Shown: positions 45,209 to 56,308, counted from the first letter of the stretch. The stretch is DNA of 64,000 nucleotides from Hyaloscypha bicolor E (GCF_002865645.1 NW_020194554.1:1302001-1366000), one strand, 5' to 3'. Program-made: numbers and translations. Notes: generated by a model not told the origin, from the letters alone.

Positions 45209-46698
45209 ATGTTTCCAGATCTCTCCTGACATTATCACTATGCTCCGATATCCCTCGAAGTGCCCACGCTTTATCCCGTGGCATAGCCCGGCTTCCTATT
45301 AGAGCAGTAGCAAAAGATTCTACTTCCAAGAGACAAATTCATGAAGCTATAAAACTCGATGTGGCTCAAAATAGATCCCTTGTTACGAGTAACTCAACTC
45401 CATTCTACTCGAACGAGCTTTAATAGTATTCCACAGTTGGAGTTGGAACCCACCCCCTAGAAGGCTACTGTTGAATTTGACACAGGTTCTTCTGATATGT
45501 AGGTACTTGGTCCACAATATTTTCCCGAAAAGTCTACGACCGCGAAAGACCAGCGAAGGGGCGCAAGTTCAAGATCAACAGTTTCTTGTTGCGAATATGA
45601 CGAATCATTTCGAAATGGGGCTGATGGGGGTTGGACTTGGCGCGTTATTCTTCAACAATATCACTTTTACTAACAACTACACCCTGCAATCCCGTGCACC
45701 AAACATTGTTGATCAAATGGCTGCCCAGAGTAATAGCAGCAGCAAAACGTTCGGTCTGGGTCTGGGGAACGAAACACAAGGTGAATAAGAATCGCCTATT
45801 CGACCATTAAGCTCGCCTAATGGAACAGGATCTATTATCTTCGGCGGCATTGATACCAAGAAGTATATTGGCACACTGGGCGAGTACCCTATGATCCCAT
45901 GGGAGGTCTCTCCTGACAAAACTCCTCGGCATGTGATCTATCTCGGCGATCACAATATGAACTGTAGTAACCTAAAGCTCAACATGTCCTGAATGGCTGT
46001 CCTCAGAAGATGGGATACCACCTTTACCCACTTCGATGGGCCTTGACCGTCTTCCTTGCAGGTGCGCTTATTTCCACCTTGCTTTGCTAGTTTTTTGATC
46101 TGAAGGTTCAGAGCGCGGGAGCTCGTCGGGGGCAGCCATGCCTCTTTGCCATCAAGCCTTAGCTTCTGAACCCCTCCTCAAGGTCAGAAGTTTTCATACT
46201 AATTCGACGTTTGTAGTGCAACACCGATGTCGTGTCTCCCTCTCAAATTGTACAGCCCCTCGTCTCAGCAACTGGCGAAAAGTTATACAGCAATAGCAAC
46301 AGCACATATTACGTCGATTGCTATCCCTGGGACGACTACCAGGGCAACTGGGATGGCAGCATCGGGTTCAGCTTCGGCAACCTGACTATCAGCGTACCAA
46401 TGAAGTAGTTGCTTACTCCTAATAAAAATGGATGGTATGCTTTAGGTGTAGGGCAAACAAATAACCCATACGATACACCGTATATGCTTTGTGATTCCTT
46501 CCTGGGGTCTGCTTTTGGTGAGTTCCAAAGCCTCTTTCGTAGCCTCTCGGCTAACATCCTTCAAGTCGTCTTCGACCAAGACGTCCAGGACATCCATCTC
46601 GCCCAAAGCGCAAACCGCGGCACGAACCTCGTGCCACCGGCAAGGGCGTCGACGCTATGCCGTCCCTGCAAGGTGACTGCAAAGCCTCAACCGTAGCA
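45209..46698 (+). pseudogene. Decayed A1-family aspartic protease
   Basis: Blocks of a secreted aspartic protease appear in order. A propeptide-like RGIARLPIRAVAKDSTSKRQ and LDVAQNRSLVTSNSTPFYSNEL end in two consecutive stops (TAA TAG at 45421-45426). Then come VEFDTGSSDM (about 45472-45500, followed by TAG), FEMGLMGVGLGAL, RAPNIVDQMAAQ, GSIIFGGIDTKKYIGTLGEYPMIP, VQPLVSATGEKLYSNSNSTYYVDCYPW, GFSFGNLTISVPMK-stop, PYMLCDSFLGSAF and VVFDQDVQDIHLAQSANRGTNLVP. The second catalytic DTG motif is not recognisable. Several frame changes are needed. The pattern resembles the yapsin-like or OpsB-like subgroup, not the intact penicillopepsin-type gene at 58972..60551. Not functional. Confidence 0.82.
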
Positions 46699-47255
46699 AT
46701 TGTTGCTAATCCAGCTGTAGTAGTCAGTTACGCGTAACCAGTCATTATAGCTGCGCCTAAACGTTACAACTCAGCCAAAGGCGACGAAGAAGCCCGGTGC
46801 TGCCGGGGTTGCTGATGGTGAGAATTGACGAGCGAGGGGAAAGAGTTGGTGGGATAGGTAACGCCTTTCATTTATACGTACATATCTATGATGTATGCCT
46901 TTTACTGCCACGTACTTTTGAACGCTGGAGGCGAAAAGACAAGAGGTTCAATCAACAGGGGCTGAAGAGGATCGGACGGTACTCTGATCATGAAAAATGT
47001 GGGAAAGTGAGGAACTTCACTCAGCCTAGGAGGAGACGGCCATTTAGCATACCGCACATAGAAATAAAAGTGAACGATATTCGCATACAGCGGCTGGTGT
47101 AGAGGGTCGCAGTCCATGCATTGACTATCTATCTCAGCCTCAGCGTATCATGTGATCATCCCAGTGAAAGCAAACCAACGCCACTAAACCGCCCATGCAA
47201 CCAGGAAAGGCCGCGAAAACACGAGAACGAGTCTCCGCCCATCAAAAGAAAAGGA
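46699..47255. other. Convergent intergenic region
   Basis: About 560 bases between the protease remnant and the 3' end of NC2-beta. Nothing recognised. Confidence 0.45.
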
Positions 47256-48714
47256 TCAACCATGTCTCTGCGCAGCATCCCTGAAAGCCTCTTCCTGCAA
47301 CGCCAGAAGTTGCTCTGTGGACAAGCCACTTGACTCGAGTTTATTTGCTTTCTTCTCTCGGCCCTGCAACGAATTGAGTTAATCATACCCTTCGAACCAA
47401 TGAGCGAATCTCAAAAAAATTCACATACCTTCAATTGCTCCTTATGCTCGTTTGCAACCTCCATGATCTCCTGAACGTATGCTCCGAAACCCAACTGCTC
47501 CAATGCCTTTGTGATGTGATCACACGCAATAGTCTTCTTGCTTTCCTTCTCGCTAATGTCATTCGCTTCTGACGATATCAAGGTGATGAACTCGACGCAG
47601 CATTCGATGAGGAGATCCCGAGCATCTTTTCCGAATACGAGTCCTGATGATGGTGGCAAGATTTCGGTGACGATCTTTTGTACGGTAGCTGCAAAGACAA
47701 TCGAAGTTAGCAGATCCTTCTTGAAAGGATAAAGCGGTTTCCGGACGGCATTTCCGTTAGGCATGTACGCCACTGATGACGAATAATCTCTAACACTTAG
47801 GCCTTGACCGATGGCTTGGTTCGCAGTCTCCCGATGAATTAGTTGGTTTCGTTGAGTTCTCTCAACAGGAAGTTTAGCAGTCCGTCTGGCATTTTCGGAA
47901 GTGCATACGTAATTTACTCCATTTTGGTGTGGTGAAAGCTAAGGCTGTGTGCGGAGTCATGTCCATGGTGAAGGAGGGATAAGGGAAGGGTTTACCTTTT
48001 GGTAAGGACAAGTCATCGTTTCCTATATTTGACAATTTCATGTTAGCAAGACCAAACCACAAGTATATGAGAGCCGAATGGAGGTAAACAATAAGACAAA
48101 GACTGTATAGCCACCCGGACGCCCATCGGGATAGTGCAATGAATGTAATAGAAATACAATAAAAATGTCATGATGTGGCGCTGGAGGTCATCAAGTGGAA
48201 GCGTATGACAGGGTCATGTTACTGAATGCAAATGTCCTCAGCCGTCACAGAGTTCGAGTCTTTGTTGGTGGAACCGTGGGCGCCGTCCTGAACAGGGCTG
48301 TTGCTGTGGAGCTTTATCGGCTGCCAGTGTATTCGATCAATCGATAAGCAATACACATCTTCTAGTGGCCCATAAATACCTCTTTTCGCGTCTAATGCAG
48401 TCCCTTCTCGCAACTATTCGCAAGTTTCGCGGTCATCATATTTGCAGCGCCGACTTTATTATCGCGGGAAGGCTTCGGAAAATGACAGTCCCCGGAGTCC
48501 TTCGACCAGCTTCTTAAAATTGTGAATAGTGAGAATAATCTTGATGTTCTGTCGATGCCTAGCATCGTCAGGGAGCTTCCCCAAGCGACCACCAAAAAAG
48601 ATATCCAATAAAGTTCGCACCACCAAAACGACCAATATCAAAAACAGCAAGTGCGACCCGGACTCGGAGCGTCGAAAAACAAACACACTAACCACCAAAT
48701 TCCCTGTCCGACAT
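47256..48714 (-). CDS. NCB2: Negative cofactor 2 subunit beta (NC2-beta/Dr1)
   Basis: Four exons, complement(47256..47363, 47429..47688, 47996..48022, 48693..48714), giving 138 aa. The first coding exon (22 nt, MSDREFG) and the second (27 nt) are separated by a 670-nt intron. The assembled start MSDREFGGNDDLSLPKATVQ fits the family exactly. The histone fold is complete: ATVQKIVTEILPP, ARDLLIECCVEFITLISSEAND, KKTIACDHITKALEQLGFGAYV. The tail REKKANKLESSGLSTEQLL...FRDAAQRHG is the normal fungal end. With NC2-alpha it binds TBP on promoters and regulates preinitiation-complex assembly in the nucleus. Each join keeps frame; a branch-like TTGCTAAC precedes the acceptor of the long intron. Confidence 0.95.
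48023..48692 (-). other. 670-nt first intron of NC2-beta
   Basis: The donor is GTTAGT after 22 coding bases; the acceptor is ATATAG with TTGCTAAC about 28 bases before it. This is more than ten times the usual intron length in this window. Chance frames exist in it on both strands, but none looks like a gene. It might carry regulatory DNA or an intronic RNA; nothing specific is visible. Confidence 0.75.
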
Positions 48715-49202
48715 TTTGCCCTGTTTAGCTGCTCAAAATTTACGTGCGAAGAGATCTGAAGAGGGTTGAGTCTTGAAAGCGAGGGAGAAGCTGTTGAGAG
48801 TCTGTCATGAGATTTCGTGATTGATATCAAATTTCGGCCTTGTGGTCGAGACTTCTTTTCGGGGTGGACGAGGCGTGAGTATTTATGCGAGGCTGGAGGT
48901 GCCTGCCGAGAATGGTGGGTTCACTGCACTATTCCGAAAAGGGATGTGCAGGCATTTATTCTGTCCTTCAATCACGTGGCTTTCCATGGACCATTTCTGA
49001 TGATATTTCTAGCTTCACTGTGATCAAGTAATTTTTCCGTAGGCTAATTAACGGTGTATAATCAGAAGTTCGTCATCTGCTTCAAGCTTCATTGTACAGT
49101 AATATAGGTGGCATAACTCGTACTTCATACAATGTTACGTACACCTGAGAATGCACGAGAACCCTCCCATCTATGCATAATACACAGTACATCTCCAAGT
49201 CA
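48715..49202. other. Intergenic region upstream of NC2-beta
   Basis: About 490 bases containing the NC2-beta promoter and the 3' flank of the mS45 gene. Nothing specific recognised. Confidence 0.45.
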
Positions 49203-50513
49203 TCATTCGACACTTGTGGGAATCTTGACCGTTCCCCTGCTGCGATCCATGTGAGGATGCCCATATCTCCACCCAACGCCCTTGAACCCTCGCCCATCCT
49301 TTCCAGCAGCATCAACGCTGATTTCCGTGAACCTGAACTCCACTCTTCCAGTATCTACCTTCTTGACAGCTGCTTCCTTCTTCGCCTTCTTTGCTTCCGC
49401 ACGCTGTCTCTTGCGTTCGGCTATTTCATCTCTCTCCATTTGCCGCTGCTGCCTTTCTTCTTGCGACAAACCTGCCTTATAGTCTTTATGCATTTCTGCC
49501 AGCTCAGGATGTGGGACTCTGAGATCTGCTGGGAGTAATCTCTCGTCGAAAACCTTAGCAGCATCTTCTCGCGTGAAATGTCTTGATTCGGAAGTTGGAT
49601 GGAAAATTTGTGTTCCGGTCTTTCTGTGAACTGGTAGGTCGTTGATAGATTCGTGGGGTTTGGCGTTGGTTCTACCCGTAGGATCGTAAGGAGTCTTCGG
49701 CAACATAGACATTACAGCTTCGTGATATGGCTTCGCCAGCGGTCGTCCCTTGAGTGCTTTAGATTAGCAAATGATATCGGAATTTGTGACATTGCAATTG
49801 ATGTGAGAGTGGAACTTTCAGAGAGGCTCGCATGCGTAAATTTTGTAACCATGTAGTTGTCTTAAAGACTAATCGATTTTTAAGAGATCATCATAAAGGT
49901 GTGAAGAGAGGAAAATACAGGCAGAACTTACTGTTTGCTCCCACTCCTTCTCAATCTCCTTTAGTCGTACCACAGCTCCCACACGACTCATCTCGACCCC
50001 GAGCTCGGCACTGACAACTCTGACAGACTTGCCATCCTGCATGACTCTCTTCCAGATCTCTTCCCGCAGATCATCGCTAAGCACCGGCTGGCTGACGAAG
50101 CTCTTATTCAAAGGAAATGGGGTCAAATCCCTCGTAGTCTCCGGCGGTATTTCACCTTTGAATTCTTTGGCCTCCTCTGATTCCCCCGACTCTGATGCGC
50201 TCGAGTTCGCAGGCTCATTTGCCTTACCCTCTTCCTTTTTCTTCTTTCTCTCCGCCTCGGCGGCTGCTTCGACGACTCTCTTCAGCTGTCCTTGAGCGTT
50301 ATAAGCACCCAGGTAATTCGTTGACCCGTTCAATGGGTTCAAGAAGTTTTGTCCTTGTGAGCCAAGCCATCGGAACAGTTGCCGTCGATTTCGAGTTATT
50401 CTTTGATCTTGTCGAGGAGTCGTCGAGAAGGATCGTGTCGATTGTCCAGCTCTACAGAGCTGCTTCACACACGTTGAGGGAAGTGAAGAAGTACAACGTA
50501 ACGGTGGTGGCAT
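49203..50513 (-). CDS. MRPS35: Mitochondrial small ribosomal subunit protein mS45 (Mrps35/Bot1-like)
   Basis: Two exons, complement(49203..49748, 49932..50513), giving 375 aa. The N-terminus is a mitochondrial presequence (MPPPLRCTSSLPSTCVKQL...RSFSTTPR). The family core follows: NRRQLFRWLGSQGQNFLNPLNGSTNYLGAYNAQGQ, a charged Lys/Glu-rich segment, REEIWKRVMQDGKSVRVVSAELGVEMSRVGAVVRLKEIEKEW, and in exon 2 RPLAKPYHEAVMSMLPKTPYDP and HPELAEMHKDYKAGLSQEERQQRQ. The Bot1-type domain is shared by yeast Mrps35 and fission-yeast Bot1, both needed for mitochondrial translation. The intron (49749..49931, 183 nt) is longer than usual with an AAG acceptor; a small missed exon inside it is possible. Confidence 0.88.
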
Positions 50514-50891
50514 TGCGAACGCACCCAATTGACATCGGTTAGCTGTTTGCACACCAGCGGTGTTTTACACAATGTGGTGAAGGATCAGATTTGGTGAGCA
50601 CAGACATCGCGTAGTTGGAGAAAAGTCTCGCGAGGAAGGCGCCTCAAGAATTTAGCGTATGGTCACGTGAAGCCACTTGTCCTCGCTTTGTTGTTTCCTG
50701 GGCAATTTGACAGAGATGAGGTTTAATCTTGCGTGACGAGGCTCAGAATATCTATATTCGAATTGGAGTATACTATCTGTTCTTCAAATTTGGGAAAGCT
50801 CATACTGTTGAAGGAAGGGCTTCGGCAACCTGCCAAACATCCACGAAACGTTCTATTCCGACTTTCTATATTCTCTTCTGCGGGAGAACAT
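50514..50891. other. Intergenic region
   Basis: About 380 bases between the mS45 start and the phosphatase 3' end, both on the minus strand. Should hold the mS45 promoter; nothing else recognised. Confidence 0.45.
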
Positions 50892-51982
50892 CTATAAGTT
50901 TTGTTGAAGCTTCATATGCACAGCAGGCTCCTCGACAATCAAATTTTTCCGTATTTTCTCCACCTCTTCCTTGGTCAAGCCGCACTTCTCGATAACATAT
51001 TTCTCAGCAGACCCAAAGTTCGCTCTGATCATCTTTAGAGTGGCCAACATATTGGCAGCCCTAAAAATTATCAGCATCCAGAAATACTCAAGAGCAATAC
51101 CCAAAGGACCTACTTGGCAGAAATCATATTCCAAGCACCCTCCATGTTCCCCTTAAGAGCAGGATTATCCATCAAATGCTCAATAACAGATTCCTTCCAC
51201 TCCCTCGTCAACCCGATTTCTGTGAGAGAATATTCACGAGCGACAACTTCATCATCCACGCCACAAAGTGATAAAACTATGGCACAAATCACCCCAGTCC
51301 TATCTTTCCCTGCCGTACAATGAACAATCAGAGGCTTCTCTGGCTCATTTGCGAGATGCAATAAAATAGTTCTGTAAGAAGGAGGAGCATTATTCATGAT
51401 ATCAGAATAAGCTCTTGTGAAGCCCTACTTCGAATCAGAAGATTCCCAGCAAAGTTTTCGGAAATACTACCTCTGTCCCACTCGTGGAATAGTCTTTATA
51501 CCTCACAGCCAGGTTTTGTGGGCTGTAATCCTTGTCTGTAAAAACAGGGACGAATACTCTCTCGCATCCCTCCCACTCCACCACTCCTCCTCGGCCTGCT
51601 ACTTGAGCTCGCTCGATCTCGTTGTTCGATCTCAGGTCATAGATATGGGTGATTCCCAGTCTTTGCATTGTTGTGATTCCATCGTTGGTAACCTGTGAGG
51701 GTTCTCCACAACGGTAAATCACTTCCCTGCGAACCAAGTGGTTGGATGGCGAGGCAATAGGATAGCCTCCCAAGTCTATAAGAATGAACAAATCAGTATT
51801 TGCAAAGATAATCTGGGAGAACTGAGAGATTCTCCTCGAATGACTATGAAACTGTTGAGTCTGGCAAATGGATTTCTCCCCCACCCTTCGTACCTACCCC
51901 GAAAATTGGGGATCCCGGCTACAGTGATAAATGGCGGGGATGGCAAGGCTGCAGGTTCGGCGCCTTCCGTTGAAGTAGTCAT
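50892..51982 (-). CDS. Tyrosine-specific protein phosphatase (PTP-like, Y-phosphatase 3 type)
   Basis: Four exons, complement(50892..51060, 51114..51424, 51471..51775, 51898..51982), giving 289 aa. The start is MTTSTEGAEPAALPSPP. The family entry motif NFRDLGGYPI spans the first splice and is followed by VIYRCGEPSQVTNDGI and HIYDLRSNNEIERA. The active-site P-loop is VHCTAGKDRTG with nucleophile Cys166 and Arg172. Then come YSLTEIGLTREWKESVIEHL and a C-terminal helix pair (LTKEEVEKIRKNLIV). This group is related to bacterial LipA/IphP and fungal Siw14/Oca-type phosphatases. Substrate could be phosphotyrosine, phosphoinositide or inositol phosphate; not decidable from sequence. All three introns keep frame. 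No targeting signal is seen. Confidence 0.9.
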
Positions 51983-52355
51983 AGCTTGTCACTTTGGATT
52001 TGCCAAATGAATTAAGTTTAGTGACAGGAACGTCGAGTTAAAAGGAGTTGAGGGAAAGCCAACATATGCGGAATCAGAGGAAAGTTGCCGCGGCCGGCAG
52101 ACGCCCCTCCATTCTCGACCCCAGGCTTCGGATCAAACTTCATCAAACTTCAACAACCGTGCAAATTAACACATTTAGCCTTGCTTTATAAGCATTAATA
52201 CAAGTGCTTAGACATATCAAATGAAACAAGGCTACCCACGAGGCTGAAAACCTCCCTTCCCTCACCGAATTCTGATGATTTCAACCTCCCTAACTCATCC
52301 ACCGCCACATCCTCCCTCTCAACCCTCTACCCTCCACCCTCCACCCTCCACCAAA
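51983..52355. promoter_or_regulatory. Divergent promoter region, phosphatase and CCDC97-like genes
   Basis: 373 bases between two divergent start codons. The right end contains the CCCTCCA heptamer repeat listed separately. No named regulatory site can be supported. Confidence 0.45.
52323..52352. repeat. CCCTCCA heptamer tandem repeat in a 5' leader
   Basis: About four tandem copies of CCCTCCA (first copy CCCTCTA) end three bases before the ATG at 52356. Pyrimidine-rich leaders are common in fungi. Here slippage of a 7-base unit would vary leader length without affecting the protein. Confidence 0.75.
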
Positions 52356-53070
52356 ATGCCACACATCGAAGACACTCAGCCAATCTCCCAAGAGGACCCC
52401 TCCACTACCTCAGAGAGAACACACCAAATCCGAATCAAAAACCGTCGAAAACTATACCTCGATCGCCACCCCTCCTACTTTTCATCTCCTGATCTTGAAT
52501 TAGCGGGTACTCCCCCCACCCCTATTCCAAGACCAAAGCTGACATATTTCAGATCCGTTACTATACGACCGCTGCATCCGACGCTTCCAAACCGCCGCTG
52601 AGCGCGAAGCGGACGGGAAAGCAAAAGGGTATTCCGGCGTCTTAGAAGCAGATCTCTACCGCAGTGAAGCAAAGCTCGCTGCCTTAGCCCAGTCAACGCA
52701 TCCTCCTCCTACCATAGACAACCTCACCATCTCCTCTTCTTCCCCTTCTTCTTCGCTCTTCCAACCCGAACCTCTGATCCCCTTTTTGAGTTACCTCCGC
52801 GGCCCAAACGGAGAGATCATAGGCGAGGACGGCGAGGAAGTCAAGAGCCGGGAAGAGGGGCAAGAGAGGTGGAAATTCGAGATGACTGTTCGATTTCTGC
52901 GTGGCGGGGATGAGGATTTCGATTATCGGGATGTGGATGAGAGTGAAGAGTTTGACGAGGTGGAGAAGAGGGAGAAGCAAGAGAGGTGGTTTGATGAGGA
53001 AGAGCCGGAGTGGGATGGGGAAGGCGAGCCGGAGGGAACGGGTGGGGAGACAGGGGTGCAGGATTTTTGA
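52356..53070 (+). CDS. CCDC97-like protein (DUF2052 family)
   Basis: Two exons, join(52356..52506, 52553..53070), giving 222 aa, with a 46-nt intron. The start MPHIEDTQPISQED leads into RIKNRRKLYLDRHPSYFSSPDLELADPLLYDR, which spans the splice, then FQTAAEREADGKAKGYSGVLEADLYRSEAKLAAL. Further on are YLRGPNGEIIGEDGEEV, EMTVRFLRGGDEDFDYRDVDESEEFDE and an acidic tail. This is the pattern of the CCDC97/DUF2052 family, found from fungi to humans; human CCDC97 is associated with the SF3B part of the spliceosome. A nuclear RNA-processing role is inferred by homology only. The earlier in-frame ATG at 52275 would add a Pro-rich leader and is unlikely. Confidence 0.85.
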
Positions 53071-53606
53071 AGGCTTTGTTGTTTTAAGGAAAGGGAAAGC
53101 TGGTTAGACTTATTTAATGCCTCAGTGTTCAAGTCTGGCTGGGACAATGGAGCTTGATGAATGTTCTGAATTTCAAGAATACTTGACTTTGCCTTAATGA
53201 ATGATCAACCTCATTTTCGGGTCTGGACATTCATTCATTCAACTCTTGATGTCTAGATCTTGAAGACATCCTTGATATTGTAGTATTGTACAGTACAGTA
53301 GAATTTTCTTCTTGCTACAATCTATCGAAGTATAATACAAAGCACTGCACATGCTTGGACTACTTGCCATCAAGACAGTCCTACTTGTTCTATTTTGCTT
53401 ATTCAAAATCCGCATATATACATGGGTATCTTCAGGTCATCAGTAACACAAAAAATGCTGTGAAACTTCTTTCAGTGCTAAACAAGAGCTGTCATCGCAA
53501 TGTCATCGAACTTCATCAATAAGATTTGCAGCGTTTCGACCAAGGTATTAAAGCTGGGTAAAGATGAGATATAGAGGTAGCAAAAATGACTATCATTTCA
53601 GATATC
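53071..53606. other. Convergent intergenic region
   Basis: About 540 AT-rich bases between the CCDC97-like gene and GatA. Nothing recognised. Confidence 0.45.
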
Positions 53607-55968
53607 TCAATGATTCTCCTCCCACGTACCCAGTGCGTCTTCAAAAACCTTATTGACCTCCTTGTCGGTCTTTGGTTGGCGCTCCGGTCCTCCCTTATCT
53701 GTCGAGAATTTTCGGAGTAGGGGCTTGCCTCGCTCACTTCCTTGCTCGCTAATGTGTTTGTGAATTCGCAATTTGGGAAGAGGTTTTCGGATTTGCAACT
53801 GGCTCCAGAGATCTCTTCCTTTCCCAGTTCTAATTTTCCGAATTGGCACCTCTCGGAAAAAGCTGGTCGGCTTCCAGACTGGCAAAGGCAGCCATTCTCT
53901 CGTCTCGATTTTCCAGATTCGCAGCTTGCTTCCTTCACTTCCTGGTACCAAAATTCCTTTCTTCTCGGTTCTAACTTTCCTAATTAGTGGCTCTCCATTC
54001 TCGTTTTCTGGAGCTTTTCTCTTCTGTGCGGTTTTCCAAATCAACGGTTGGCCTTCCTTAGTCTTTGGGTCCATTCCTTTTACGGTTGTGGTTTTCCGAA
54101 TGGGTAACTGGTCTTCCTCCAGCACTAGATTTCTTCCTTTCTCGAATACATGTTCATTTGCCTCTACAGCCGACGCTTTCTGAGCTGGTGCCTCGCCTTT
54201 TGCCTTCCGCTTTTCCTGCTTCGACTCGCTCCACTTGTCGTGGAGCTCAGCGAAAATCTCCTGAGTCGGGCTTTTCGACTCTGTAGGCGCTGACCTGTTC
54301 ACCATGATTTCTGCTATTGTAATAAGTGCAGAGTCAGTGGCGTACTGCCCAATGATCTGCATGCCTGCAAAGGCAGGCTTGCCTTCGCTCAGGAATTCTT
54401 CAGGTATTGGAAATGGAACGCTAATCGCGGGGATACCGGCCAAGCTTGCAGGTACAGTGAGAACATCGTTCATGTAGGTGTCAACAGACGTTTGTTTTGA
54501 TGCATCGTCGAGAGTGGGAGGCAGCGTCGGGGCCGTGGGACAGACGATGAAATCAACCTGAGTGGGGCCTAGTTTGCTAGACATCTGAATAGACTCATCC
54601 ATATCCTTGAGGTCAAATTGCTCTGCCTGTCGAAGAGGGTTGGGAGCAGCGAAAATGCGATCGAAGTCTCGCTGCACCAATCTTCGGACTTTTTGAGCCT
54701 TCAAAAAGTAATTGTCAACCGCCTCCGAGCTCAAAGTGTACGATCCAAGAAGGATACGTCTCTTGACTTCGTCCCCAAAGCCATTGCCTCGTGTTCTAGA
54801 GTATAGGACACCATTGGATCCATCTGGTAGACCATCTCGAGTCCCATACCTAACACCGTCATATTTGGACAGGTTGGAAGCTGCCTCAGCGGGGGCAAGG
54901 ACATAATATGCCGAGAGAGCATGTTTTGTATTTGGAAGAGAAACGGGCACAATGACAGCCCCTTGGTCTTGCAACGTCCCCAAGCAATCCCTCCAAGCTT
55001 GCCGTATTCCAGGCTCCAATTCTGAAATGTTATATTCCAAAGGCACTCCAATCCTGACACCAACCATATTCAAAGCATGTGCCTCGGACATGCGTCTCCT
55101 TTTAGCGTCCATTTTGAGAATCGCTGCGTTTCGTTGAGGTTGCAAACGTTTCCATGCCTTATCAGAGATACAGGTTGGGTCTCGGGGGTCGTGCAGCTTA
55201 GCCTTATGAAATGCTTCTTTGATAGATGCTACGTCCGAGGCCATAATTCCCACAGTGTCCATGGAATTTGCATACGGAACAACACCCCAACGAGATATCG
55301 TACCGTATGAAGGCTTGAAGCCTACAATCCCGGTATATGCTGCTGGCAGCCTGACCGATCCACCAGTATCTGTTCCCAAAGCTGCTGAACATTGTTCTGA
55401 TGCGACGGCCGCTGCACTTCCGCCGGAGCTCCCTCCAGCTGAGAGGTTGTTAAAGGGCCAGGCGTTAGCAACATGACCAAAGAACGAATGCGTCGAATGT
55501 GAGCCCATTCCAAATTCATCCAAATTCGTCTTGCCACGGACTGCATAGTCATGCAGGTGAAGGTTGCGAACAACACCTGCCTCGAAAGGACTTTTATATT
55601 CTCTGAGAATTCCAGACCCGCAAGTTGTTCTCGATCCAACTGTTGCTATGTTGTCCTTCACAGCAATGCCCAGCAAGCTGGGAGGCAGCCGTTGACTATC
55701 GTCTGATCAAGCATTAGCAATTCTACACGGTGAGTCCACGACGGGGAGCCAAGTACACACCGATAGCAATGGCATCTCCCGGGGCGAGGGATTCGGGGGC
55801 CTCGAGCTCGAGATTGGATAGGTCCGTCGAAATGAAGGCATTGAGTCCATTTTGGGGTCGTTGCTCGACGGTCTGAGCAGCCGTTGTATATAATAGCTTT
55901 AGCTTGCAACAAGCTTTCTTCCGTGCAACATATTTGCGTGTCGCTCCCTGCGCGCGTCGCTGCAACAT
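53607..55968 (-). CDS. HER2: Glutamyl-tRNA(Gln) amidotransferase subunit A, mitochondrial (GatA/Her2), with long C-terminal extension
   Basis: Two exons, complement(53607..55702, 55761..55968), giving 767 aa; the intron is 58 nt. The amidase core occupies about residues 40-540. It carries the catalytic Lys in GIAVKDN (Lys85), the Gly/Ser loop NNLSAGGSSGGSAAAVAS with the cis-Ser (161/162) and the nucleophile in GTDTGGSVRLPA (Ser185). Other family blocks are GRKTNLDEFGMG-like RGKTNLDEFGMGS, FKPSYGTISRWG and SLAGIPAISVPF. In mitochondria GatA works with the partner subunits to convert Glu-tRNA(Gln) to Gln-tRNA(Gln). Fungal homologues usually end soon after the core. Here another ~228 residues follow without a stop, containing about seven PLIRK-like repeats. 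The ATG at 55968 (MLQRRAQGATRKY) gives a basic presequence-like start. Confidence 0.93.
53640..54180 (-). repeat. PLIRK-type repeats in the GatA tail
   Basis: In order along the protein the cores are LPIRKTTT, PLIWKTAQ, PLIRKVRT, LRIWKIET, VPIRKIRT, LQIRKPLP and PLLRKFST, spaced mostly about 16-30 residues. They are separated by Gly/Lys/Glu-rich spacers (VKGMDPKTKEGQ, EKKGILVPGSEGS, GKGRDLWSQ). The units are diverged, so the expansion is not recent. Confidence 0.75.
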
Positions 55969-56308
55969 TGGCGCCGAACAACGCGTGGAGGACGACGGGG
56001 ACAACGGGACGACGTGGTTCTTCGTGTCCAGAAATGTGCCTCAATTTCTTCGTGCAGGGTCGAATGCAGCTCGAGTCTTGCGCCGATAAGCTCTTATCGC
56101 GGGTCGGACCTCCAAGGCTACTTACTGTACCAGCCCCGTCATTCGCACTCCTCCAAATAACCACACTTCACGCCTTCATCAACTCTTAAGAGCTTCACGA
56201 TTTACGACCCCACCTGCTAGCTGCCAGACTGGTGCAACTTGTAGGGTCGTTTGGCTGTGAAATATCATTCGGACTATCTCCGCTGCTAGCCAGCTCCCTT
56301 TATCTACA
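55969..56308. promoter_or_regulatory. Divergent promoter region, GatA and phosphoesterase genes
   Basis: 340 bases separate two divergent start codons, so both promoters lie here. No specific element could be named. Confidence 0.45.

Noticed and set aside
44916..45209. Protein-like frame AGDRSQWFDKVEWKLAILPQG
   Set aside because: Starts with GTG, has no recognised family and runs into low-similarity sequence; kept only as a note in the gap entry.
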